Origin: Rattus norvegicus
Taxonomy: Eukaryota > Chordata > Mammalia > Rodentia > Muridae
Direction: 5' to 3'
DNA length: 64,000 nt
NCBI RefSeq assembly: GCF_036323735.1
Contig: NC_086034.1
Coordinates: 30,779,939-30,843,938 of the forward strand
In this document: one piece after another, positions 34,031 through 44,072 of the stretch
Layout of the letters: every line of letters begins with the position of its first letter
How positions within the stretch are numbered: position 1 is the stretch's first letter
The notes under the pieces: model-generated
What the model was told of the DNA's origin: nothing
What the model saw: the letters and a program-made list of their open reading frames with translations, nothing else
Database searches by the model: none
Program-made: the position numbers and the translations under genes

Positions 34031-34981
34031 TTACTTCTTGGTCATAACTTACTTCTCTCTGATACAGTGCACATGTAGCTCCATGACATCTGTACACTGG
34101 GGTCCAAGACATTTTTGCCAATGTTTCTTTCCTTGAATTTTATATGCTACTATATCATTCTGAAAAAAATATATATGTATAATATATGTATGTATGTATG
34201 TGTGTACATGCACATGTGTGTATATCATGTGTATATAAAACATATCAACACATAAATGTATAGTTATATAAATTTTTTCAGGTCCTGAGCTCGTATTTCT
34301 GAGACCTACAGAAATTAGTGGCTTATGTGTCTTGGGTTAAAAGATGCTGCAGCTGGGTCATAGTGGTTTACAAGAACCTATTTCTTAAATCCCTTCTCAG
34401 CTCTATTTAACTTAGCAGGCCCAGAGAAAGCACTTTCTATAGAATTTACTCAATGCCTAATATCAGGTTTCCTTTAGGTCTCCCCTTCCCAATGTCCAGC
34501 CCAATTAAAATGCAGTATAGCATAACCATGGGTATGCAATATCCCTAGATGAATAGTACATGGCTAGCGATGTCTCTTAAAACCTTGGAAGAGAATCTGC
34601 AGAGCATCAGTACTGATTCGGATTCAAGCATACCCAACTTACCTCAGCTTTTCCACATCACTTGTGATACAGGAGCCAAAAGTGTCAGTCTTCATGGATA
34701 GAGGCATAGCTGTACCACCTGAGTAACTGCAGAATCAAGTCAAGTAACTATGTTTATTTTCTCTGCGGAGTTAGTTTTGAGTAGTTTTCTTAATGTATGG
34801 GGCTCTCTTCTTCATAACACTTTCCTAAATTCTGCAAAGAAGTGAATGATCTTTTCAAATGTGCAGTGGAGACTTTATATAAATGCATTCAGTACAATTG
34901 TTTTAAAATGACTGAATACAGTTCTTGGGTAAAGCTGATATACAGACTTTGCCAGTATTAAATAATAAATACTTTTAAAAA
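34031..34981. other. Unassigned; TATG/TGTA-rich patch at 34160-34235
   Basis: Alternating TA, TATG and TGTG words at 34160-34235. The rest is unrecognised. Confidence 0.45.
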
Positions 34982-35161
34982 ATACTGTTTTTTTAAATTT
35001 TTATTTATTGTATATGAGTACACTGTAGCTGTCTACACAAGAAGAGAGCATCAGATCCCATTACAGACAGTTGTGAGCCACCATGTAGTTGCTGGGATTT
35101 GAACTCAGGACCTCTGGAAGAGCAGTAAGTGCTCTTAACTGCTGAGCCAACTCTCCAGCCC
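34982..35161 (-). mobile_element. B2 SINE, antisense
   Basis: A T-rich start (reverse of the tail), 'tatgagtacactgtagctgt', 'gagagcatcagatcccatta', 'tgtgagccaccatgtagttg', 'gaactcaggacctctggaag', ending 'gagccaactctccagccc'. This is a nearly complete B2 with both tRNA-like promoter boxes still recognisable on the minus strand. Confidence 0.93.
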
Positions 35162-36562
35162 AATAGTAAATATTTATAATGAACATTTTCAAGTTTATTT
35201 CAAGTGCATTTATAATTATGCCTGCATACATTTAGGTCTTGTCTTTATAGGTGGCATCAGCAGTAGCAGAAAGAAAATATGTTTTAAAATTATATTTTGA
35301 GTATTAAAATTTGATATGATTTAATTGAAAAAACATTTAAAATAGTTTCATACCAAACCTCTTCCTAAGATATAAATCACATTGAAAGTGATTTTAGTTT
35401 CCAGGACTTGTGTGTTTTAATGAAAAAAATAAAACCATCTTATTATTAATTTGTATATAGATGACAACATTCAGATAAACAAATTTCCATAAATAATTTT
35501 TACAAAATATGCTAAATGATCTATGCATACTAAATATTAATAATATTTGAAGATGATCAAATTTTTACTTTAAAAGGTATAAACATTACTTTATTTTATT
35601 GCTACAGTTTCTTTAATCTCAATATTATCCTTATTGTAAATTTCAAAATATCAATATCATACAGTTAAAGTATTTACATATATACTTTCATATATACATA
35701 TACATTTGCGTTAATGTATGTTGTTTAGTTATGTCAACTAAATTTTAATATTTTCTCCTGGAAAGTACATTTTCTAAAACTTAAGAAACCCAGTAACTTC
35801 AGAAAAATATAATATTTACAAAACTCCTGTTAAAGGTTATATTAGCAGAAAATATCTATGAAAAAGAGAAGTTGTTCTTGTGGAGGTGTCTGCCAGCTGA
35901 GAGCCCAGTGCCTTAGTGAAAGGCATCACCTGCATTTCTGGGCTCATTGGCGATGCCATGCTTCTATGAGGAATCTGGACTTGCATGGACCTGCTTCTCT
36001 TATCTGTCTCCTCCTGGTGCACTGCCTAGGATAAATAGATGTTTGTTAATGAGTTCCTAGGAAGTGCCATAGAATAATATATCTGCAGGAAAATTTCTGG
36101 ACAGACATATCATATTAAACTTAACTATGTACGGACAGAATTGATTTTCGAAGTCGATGTACATTTTAGAGCGTACTCTATGCCTCAGCTTTTCATACAT
36201 ATTTAAAATTTTCAAGGGGAAATCTTTTCAAGTACAAATGCACTGCTTATTAACTAACCACACAACTCAAAGACAAACGAAGTCTTACACGAAACTGTGT
36301 GAAGTTTGGTAAAATATATATTTTTTAAAAATCCATAAAGAACAAGTATTTTAGAGATGACACTAGTTTTATTTTCTGGTAGGTACCCACTTCCCAAAAT
36401 ATCATACACATAGCATTTTTGAATTTCTCTTAGAAAGATGAAGAAACATAATGTTTCTTCATAACCAACGTTACAGGTGACCAGTATATGATGTTAAGTT
36501 GCGAGAGCCAAGGCTTGTTTGTTTATATGGAAAGAACAGAAGCTATGAACACTTACATAAAT
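35162..36562. other. Unassigned AT-rich sequence
   Basis: No recognised gene or repeat. Confidence 0.4.
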
Positions 36563-36730
36563 TTTTTCCTTCCTTCCTTTTTCCTTCCTTCCTTCCTTCC
36601 TTCCTTCCTTCCTCTCTCCCTCTTTTCCTCATTTGTTTCTTTGTTTCTTCTTCCTTCCTTCCTTCCTCTCTCCCTCTCTTCCTCATTTGTTTCTTTGTTT
36701 CTTCTTCCTTCCTTTCCTTCCTTCCTTCCT

Positions 36731-36802
<72 letters not shown>

Positions 36803-36805
36803 TTC
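36563..36805 (+). repeat. Pyrimidine tract (CTTC)n/(CTTT)n with a 54-bp duplication
   Basis: The block starting 'ctctctccctc' at 36612 repeats at 36666, including 'ctcatttgtttctttgtttc', so a 54-bp unit was duplicated inside the tract. (CTTT)n dominates from about 36730. The long Ser/Phe/Leu and Lys/Glu/Arg frames over it are translations of low-complexity sequence. Confidence 0.95.
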
Positions 36806-37039
36806 TTTGTTTGTTTCCTTGCCTTTGGTCCCCTGGACTTGAAGGGTGATTCCCATGGCTTTGACTACTGACTTTATCAGAAATACTACAAATCAATGCT
36901 CGCTTGGTTTTGTTTTTGTAATTTTTTACAGAAATAGCGAAATAAAACAACATCTCAAAAAGTACTCATACAGAATAACAGGATAAAACAATATACTTTT
37001 CTTCACTGTATCATTAAATGATTTATTTATATTTATGTA
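36806..37039. other. Unassigned
   Basis: Short AT-rich spacer with no recognised feature. Confidence 0.4.
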
Positions 37040-37135
37040 TATGTATGTAGGACTGCAGACTGTACTGAGAACTGAACTTCTGTCCTGTAGGACATCAATT
37101 GCTCCTATTCAGTAAGACATCTCTCCAATCCACAA
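37040..37135 (-). mobile_element. Diverged B2/B4-like SINE fragment, antisense
   Basis: 'ggactgcagactgtactgag' followed by 'aactgaacttctgtcctgta' and 'agtaagacatctctccaatc' resembles the promoter half of a B2/B4 SINE in reverse. Confidence 0.45.
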
Positions 37136-37399
37136 GATAGCTTTTGGTCAGGGTGAACATACTTGTTGTTGTCATGTGTGTTCATATTAGAACAAAAACA
37201 CCTTATTACTATAATTGATTGCATTCAAATTAAATTAACATCATCAATCATATTTGTTTGCAATAAAATATCAGTTTATAGGAAACATGATATTTCATTA
37301 AAAACATAAAATATTCTTGTATCAATAAAAACAAAATTAAGTTACAAATGAACTCTGAAAACCTTCCAGATACAAAACCAATTTAAAAACAGTTGAGTT

Positions 37400-38330
37400 A
37401 CTGTAAGAAGCAAATTGAAAATTCCAAGAAGAAATTCAGAATAATAAGTTCAATTTATATCAGAACTGAAAGATATTACAACAATAAAGAAATGAAAACA
37501 ACCAGTAATAAATCTAACAATGTACGAAAAAGATATATAAGTTTAAACTTACAAAATGTGGATGAAAAATTAAAGAAGAATCCAATAAGTAGAAGAAAAC
37601 CTTTTTCATTTATTGGAAGAATTAACTTATTTTTATTTCAAAGCAATTCATATCCAATTTCAAGCACTGTTTATTTTTTCAGAAACAGGAAAAAAAATCC
37701 ACTCCAACATTCAATTAGAATTTTAAGAGACCATGAAGACGGGAGCTGGAGGTCTTATGCTTTCTGATTTTAATATGTTATATAAATTTTTAAACATAAT
37801 AGGTGTCTATGATAAAAAGATGGTCTCTCTAGCCATGTACACAGACTAGAAGACTAAAAAGAGAACTCGGCAGATACAGTCAAATGGTTTTCAATAGGCA
37901 GTCATGTCCACCCAGAGAACAAAAGACAGGCTTTCATTGTCTACCTGCAGAAGAAAATAGTTGAACCTTTATCTGTAGAATTCTCAAACATTAACTAAAA
38001 ATGAATTAGAGGCTAAAACTAAAAAGCTTGTAGGAAATAATAATGTAAAATCTTAACATATGACATATTATTTTCTTTTTATCTTTTTTAATATAATCCC
38101 AGAACACAGACAAGAAAAAATACAAGCAAATCGATTAGCAAAATAATTACAACTTCGGGTTATTACAATATACTGCCATTAAGAAAAAAAGAGCATCTCA
38201 CAAAATGGGATAAATATTTTTAAATCATATATTTGATGTGAATTAGCATTGAGAATGATAGAAAGAGCTAAGAGCTACAGTTTAACAGTGCTAAAACAGT
38301 TATAAATGAGACAAAGACCTGAAAAGATCA
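37400..38330 (+). mobile_element. Ancient mammalian L1 fragment, ORF2 RT end and C-terminal part
   Basis: Clues in order: 'tttttcatttattggaagaa' (37600; the S-W-I-G-R-I-N-like segment after RT), 'gagctggaggtcttatgctt' (37743; the A-G-G-L-x-L-P-D-like motif), 'agtcaaatggttttcaatag', 'aacctttatctgtagaattc', 'gaggctaaaactaaaaagct' and 'aaatgggataaatattttta'. This is the L1 ORF2 order between the palm/thumb and C-terminal regions. It is far more diverged than the rodent L1s here, so it probably predates the rodent radiation. The 124-codon frame at 37393-37767 lies in it and is not a gene. Confidence 0.6.
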
Positions 38331-39219
38331 AATCCATCATTCTGTCAGCAATGTAATAACTGACCAAGAGAAGCTCAGGTTTTATTCCGAGTATTACTTG
38401 GGCACTGAAAAAAATAGCAAGGTGTCCTTTAAATTCTATATTTTATTTTTATTGCTGGGAGAGTCTCATGAATGATGGGCAAGTCCTTTTCCAGTGCATT
38501 CTACACCTGTATCTTCAAGGAAGGAGGAAAGTATCTTTGGTTACACGGGCAGTCAGCAACAGAGTGTGTATCTAAGACTTTAAAGGGAACTGGATTTAAA
38601 AAAAAAGTTTTGCAAAATCCACTGAAGTTGAAAATAAGAAAAAAAGATTACATTAACATTGGGTGAAATATTATGTGTAAGCCCATTATAACTAATCTTA
38701 CTAAGTATAAAGAGCTAAATGTTTTAGGAAATAGAATAAAGTAAAACAGAACAAAATAATAAAACTATAAGAAAGCATTATAAATGTCCCTGCTTTTTTA
38801 GGATAATATGAAATCTTCTAAACAATGAAAAATGGGGCATTTAATGCTTCAACTCAAAAAAAAAAAACCCAGAATATAGCAACATAAATATATTAAAAGA
38901 AAGTCATGCTTGTTTCTCACCCTTTTAGACAAAGTAAGTAGCCAGTATAATATCTGAAAAATTGAAGGGTAATGAGGAGTAAATTAAGATTATTTTTCCA
39001 TAATGATAATTTAAATAATGATTAGCACAGTTTATGCCATGAAAGTAAGAGTAAAGGTTCGTAGCAATGCAATCAATATAATTTACATAAATTATGGAAT
39101 ATAGGGTAACCATTAAATTTTCAGAAAATAGTACATGCTAACCAGTTTTATTAGGCTGGTAAGAAGAGATAAAAAGTCTAAGAAATACAACCATTAGTGA
39201 CATTTTGGTTTTTATTTCA
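38331..39219. other. Unassigned AT-rich sequence
   Basis: No recognised feature. It may contain more very old LINE sequence. Confidence 0.35.
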
Positions 39220-40740
39220 AGATTACACTGAAATTAACTGTAATACTTGTGGGCCTTTAGAAGTGATGTAATCTTTCTCTCTTACTACTATAGAAACATT
39301 TTCTTTTCTCTGGATTATTTAATGTTTCACTAGGATATAACATGAGAATTTCTTTGTTGCTCCTGTGTATATCATAGTTATATGCCTCTTGTACCTTGGT
39401 AGACATCTCTTTTTCATAGATTTGAGACATTTTCATTCATGATTTTATTAAAAATATTTTTATACCTGAGGCATAGAATTATTCTCATTCCTGCATGCTC
39501 ACATTCAAATGTTTGCTATTTCACTGGTCCCTGTTCATAGGTTTTACCACTGACTTTCACTGAATGACCTGATTCCTCTAACTTATCCAGTCTTAATACT
39601 CTTTTGTCTGGATAACCCATTCAATTGGCAAGGCTTCATTTACTCAGAGGTTATTTAACTTATAGAATTTTTCATTTCCAATATTGTTTAGGATAGTTTT
39701 TTCTATTAACATTCTCTCCTTTTTATTGAATTCTATTTTCCTATCCTGAATTGACATACTTATTTCATTTACCTGTTTACATTTTTGGAATTCCTTCAGG
39801 GTTTTGTCCACTCATTTATTTGTGCCATTGCAAAAACTTTTGAAAATATTTATAAATATTCTTATGAACTCTTTGTCTTTGATTTTATGTAAGATAGTTA
39901 CTGGCGTCTATTTTTCTGGGACTGGTAATTTGGGGATCTCATGTTGGCTTTGCTGTTCATGTTTTGAGTATTTTTACACTGGCATTCTCACATCGGGAGT
40001 TTTGCTGAACAGTTTCTGACACATTAGAGTATTATAAGCCTTTGTTTTTGGTGCCTTGGCTTTTAGTGTTTTGGTTTGCTTCAGTCTTGCTTAAGGATCA
40101 GTCATCGAGAAACATGGATGGATGGCGTTTGGGTTATAGATGAGGTAGCTGAATGTTATCTATGACTGGTTGGAAGGCCATAATCTCTGATTTCAAAAAA
40201 ACCTGATAAACACAGAGCTCTCTGGTATGAATTTTCAGCGTCCTCTGATCTCAAGACAGTATTTATAAAGAGTGTGGGAGTTCTAATATGGCTAATGGGA
40301 CCGGCTGTCTCTGAACTTTGTGTGGATAAAATGTGGTGTATATGCCGGATGTGTTCACAGCAGCAGGGGTGTGTACATGGAGAAGAAGAGTGCGTTGTGA
40401 TACTCTGGCTTCAGGTGTTAGGTTATGGAAAAAACAAATGAAGATGAGGGGCTCCAGAAAGCCCGCTCTGCATAGACCACATGTGTTTAGACTATGAAAA
40501 TGTGAAAGGGGCAGTTGCTCTAGGACTTTAAACTGGTTGACCAGAGAGGGTTAGGAAGGGTGAAATGATGCACAGCAAACAAGGAGACCTATCAGCTGAT
40601 GCCCTGGAAATGTGAGCAGGAGGCAGGAAACCTAGGGACCTTTCTGGACAGTCTGTTCAGAGGGTGGGAAAAGTTTGTCCTTGAAAAAGAAGGTCCAGAG
40701 ACCTTTTATCTGTGTAGACCATCACTTATTTAACCTGTGT
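39220..40740 (-). mobile_element. Old L1 5' half (ORF1 and 5'UTR), antisense
   Basis: 'tttgagacattttcattcat', 'gattttattaaaaatatttt' and 'ttggaattccttcagggttt' parallel the reverse complement of L1 ORF1 (compare 'ttggaattctttcaggga' style words at 48.75-48.85 kb). From about 40070 to 40740 a GC-richer stretch looks like a promoter region ('gggaccggctgtctctgaac'). Heavily mutated, with limits approximate. Confidence 0.5.
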
Positions 40741-41115
40741 GTAGTGGAAATCATAGAAACTGGAAGTACATAAATAATAAAATAAACATCACTTAACATA
40801 AAATAAAGCTATTGACCCTTCGGCATTCTGAATAATAAAAAAAAATAACAATTCTAATTTGATCACTACAGTTGTGATTTTTCCAAGCATAGACAGAGAG
40901 ACAGAGAGAGACTGGAGAGAGGTTACAGCCGACATGTTTCACTATATAGTGGCTAAACAGCTTAATGGCAAAATGGAAATGAAATTCATTGTTTTACATT
41001 ATAAAATGTGCTTGCTCCTAAACTCCTACATCAATGCAATTTTACACGAAACAGAAGAGTAAGCAAGTTACCAAACGCTAAGTTGAGGTTACTAACCCTG
41101 GTGCTTTTTCACTGT
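40741..41115. other. Unassigned
   Basis: AT-rich spacer with nothing recognised. Confidence 0.4.
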
Positions 41116-41672
41116 TTGTTTTATAATTTATTTATTTACATCCCAAACTAAATGCTGTCCCTTCCCTCACAGAATCCCTCCCCCCTCCCCATCCCATTCT
41201 CTTCTGAAAGGTTGGGGCCCCCTGGGTATCCTCTCACCATGGTCAATCACTTCTCTGCAGGATTAGGTTCATCCTTTCCCGCTGAGCCCAGACAAGGCAT
41301 TCATGAAGACTGAACCCCATGTCTACAGCATGTGGTTGTGGGGCCTCACTCCAGCCCCCAGCATATGCTCTTTGGTTGGTGGTTCAGTCTCTGAGGGTTC
41401 CCAGTAAGTTGATTCTGTTGGTCTTCCTAGGGAGTTCCTATTCTATCTGTGGACCTCAATTCTTCCCCCAACTCTTCCAAAAGACTCCGCAAGTTCTTTC
41501 CAATGTTTGGCTGTGGGTCTCTGCATTGGTGTCAGTCAGCTACTGGGTAGAACCTTTCAGAAAACAGTTCTGTAAGCATAACAGAGTATCATTAATAATG
41601 TCAGAGATTGGTGTTTGCCCATGGGATGGGTCTCAAGTTGGACAGGTTATTAGTTGGCCACACTTTTGAAGA
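41116..41672 (-). mobile_element. Lx-type L1 3'UTR, antisense
   Basis: T/A-rich 3' end, C-rich stretch (41180-41200), 'ccccctgggtatcctctcac', 'gctgagcccagacaaggcat', 'tctttggttggtggttcagt' and 'cttcctagggagttcctatt'. This is the reverse complement of the 3'UTR type seen in sense at 28.5 kb. The 116-codon plus-strand frame is antisense to it. Confidence 0.85.
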
Positions 41673-42820
41673 TCTGTGTTAGTACATATATCAGAACATA
41701 ATTACCTTTGTCCCAATTCATTGACGGTCCATGCCAATTCACAGGTACCACACAAGTGCTCTATTATTGAGATACAGACTCTCCCCAAGCAATGAGTTGT
41801 CAAACATACCTAACAGGGCACATTGTTTGAAGGAAAATGAAGGGTTTTTTTTTAAGTTTTAATTTGTGTATTCCCTCAATTTTTGTGATGTTAAATTAAA
41901 AACCATTCATTTCTCATCTGAATGACAAATTCAATTTACTATAGAACACAGGAACTATATTATGTTAGTATCTCAGCTACATTGTTTAGGTTTTCAGTAA
42001 TCATCGAATACTTTTCAGTAAGTGAATGGAATTAAACTCTTGGTAATTACACAATTTATTAGGAAAGCAAATCTACACCCATAGAAAGGAGGATGATAAG
42101 GTAAACATGTAAGAGATTTCCCCAATTGTTGTAAATGCAGATTTGTGAGTATAGTCTTACCTGTGTTCATTAATTTTTATGTAAGTTGGAAATCCAAGCA
42201 CACATGATTCAAGGGTTTGGAAAAAATGATGAATGGTTTAAATATATGACTATAGAGAAAACACTCAAAGTCTAGAGACATATTATTTTCTTTTTCTTCC
42301 CTGTTATAAATTTTAAATAGTCACAGATGGTGACCCATTACAAATTTACAACAGCCTGAAATAACCTAGCTGAGTGTTGGCAAATGGCTATAAATATCAC
42401 TATTTGTTTCTGTTTGCAGATTTACCCCAGAGCATCCCATATACATGTTTGGTATATAACACATTGCACACTTTAAAGGAAAAGAAACACAGATGCTAGC
42501 ACTCTAATCTTTTCTCATAATGGAAGAGTTTTAAATGTTTTTTTCCACTACTATTTACTGAAGGCATATAAAGTAAGATTTTTACCTAATGCCAGGACAA
42601 AATATTACTACATAGAATATAGTAATAAAATTAAGAATGAGAAAAATAGCATTCTTCATATAAATCTATTGAACAACATTCACATAAAGTTTCCTAAAAA
42701 ATTACTCAATGAAAAGCTAAATTAATGATGACATTTCTTCTTTGAAGGCATTAAATTATTTGAAGGTCACAGTCAGTTTTTCTCTCTTTTTTTAAAATTC
42801 ACATGAAACAAGACATTTTG
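41673..42820. other. Unassigned AT-rich sequence flanking the large L1
   Basis: No recognised gene or repeat. Confidence 0.4.
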
Positions 42821-42835
42821 CAGGAAAGAATTTTT
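42821..42835. repeat. Target-site duplication of the large L1 (left copy; right copy 50430-50444)
   Basis: CAGGAAAGAATTTTT occurs identically at 42821-42835 and 50430-50444. Read in L1 orientation, the restored site has TT before AAAAATTC, fitting the TT/AAAA preference of L1 endonuclease. Confidence 0.95.
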
Positions 42836-43329
42836 TTTCCCTCCTTTTTTTTTTTTATTAACTTGAGTATTTCTTATATACATTTCCAATGGGTCTCTCT
42901 CTCACCTGGTCTGGGAGCAGAGAGCTGCTGCAGGCCGGGATCCGCGGGTGTGGGACTTCCGGTAAACACAGAACGTGCCCGGTCCTAGAGAAATTCTGCT
43001 TCCGTGTGTCCCAAGCTCACCAGGCAGCTTTCTTGCAGCAGAAAATTTGGTCTTACCTGTGGTCCCGAGGCTCAGGTTCGCTTGTGGGGTGCTGCCCAGG
43101 GGCTCTCTGCAGCGGCAGCAACCAGGAAGACCTGTGCAGCCCCTTCCGGGAGCTTCAGAGCACCAGGGTTCCAGATGGTCTTTGGCTTTTTCCTCTGGCG
43201 TCCGAGATGTGTGTGCAGGGAGCAGTCTCTTCTGGTTTCCCAGGCTTGTCTGCCTCTCTGAAGGTTTAGCTCTCCCTCCCACGGGATTTGGGTGCAGAGC
43301 ACATATGTCTATTTCAGTGTCTTTACTTT
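42836..43329 (-). other. Extra 3' segment: spacer + L1 5'UTR fragment + second L1 3' end
   Basis: Read in L1 orientation after the first poly-A: about 30 bp of non-L1 spacer (43329-43300), then about 410 bp matching the 5'UTR monomer (43299-42890; compare 50177-49783). It then joins directly to the last ~46 bp of an L1 3'UTR (42889-42850) and an A-rich tail. The whole segment lies inside the TSD, so it arrived with the L1. It is best read as a 3' transduction from a source locus where an internally deleted L1 lay downstream. Template switching is the alternative. Confidence 0.85.
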
Positions 43330-44072
43330 TTCTTTTTTTTTTTTTCATTTATTTATTTTTTTTATTAACTTGAGTATTTCTTATATACATTTCGAGTGTT
43401 ATTCCCTTTCCCGGTTTCCGGGCAAACATCCCCCTCTCCCCTCCCCTTCCTTATGGGTGTTCCCCTCCCAACCCTCCCCCCATAGCCGCCCTCCCCCCAT
43501 AGACTAGTTCACTGGGGGTTCAGTCTTAGCAGGACCCAGGGCTTCCCCTTCCACTGGTGCTCTTACTAGGATATTCATTGCTACCTATGGGGTCAGAGTC
43601 CAGGGTCAGTCCATGTATAGTCTTTAGGTAGTGGCTTAGTCCCTGGAGGATCTGATTGCTTGGCATTGTTGTACTTTTGGGGTCTCGAGCCCCTTCAAGC
43701 TCTTCCAGTTCTTTCTCTGATTCCTTCAATAGGGGACCTATTCTCAGTTCAGTGGTTTGCTGCTGGCATTCGCCTCTGTATTTGCTGTATTCTGGCTGTG
43801 CCTCTCAGGAGAGATCTACATCCGGCTCCTGTCGGTCTGCACTTCTTTGCTTCATCCATCTTGTCTAATTGGGTGGCTGTATATGTATGGGCCACATGTG
43901 GGGCAGGCTCTGAATGGGTGTTCCTTCAGTCTCTGTTTTAATCTTTGCCTCTCCCTTCCCTGCCAAGGGTATTCTTTTTCCTCATTTAAAGAAGGAGTGA
44001 AGCATTCACATTTTGATCATCCGTTTTGAGTTTCGTTTGTTCTAGGGATCTAGGGTAATTCAAGCATTTGGG
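43330..44072 (-). other. L1 3'UTR with G-rich polypurine tract
   Basis: Extends from the ORF2 stop to 'tataagaaatactcaagtta' and the A-rich end. The minus strand of 43424-43505 is a G-run-rich tract of the kind that can form quadruplexes in rodent L1 3'UTRs. The second 3' terminus at 42850-42889 repeats only the final ~46 bp of this region. Confidence 0.9.

Noticed and set aside
36488..36953. Frames of 116-136 codons rich in Ser/Phe/Leu or Lys/Glu/Arg
   Set aside because: They are pyrimidine/purine simple-repeat translations open in several frames at once.
37393..37767. 124-codon basic frame
   Set aside because: It coincides with an ancient L1 ORF2 fragment. Its Lys/Asn richness reflects AT-rich L1 coding sequence.
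42889..43373. Several 76-148 codon frames outside the L1 ORFs
   Set aside because: They lie in a displaced L1 promoter monomer and recur in the other monomers, so they are not independent genes.
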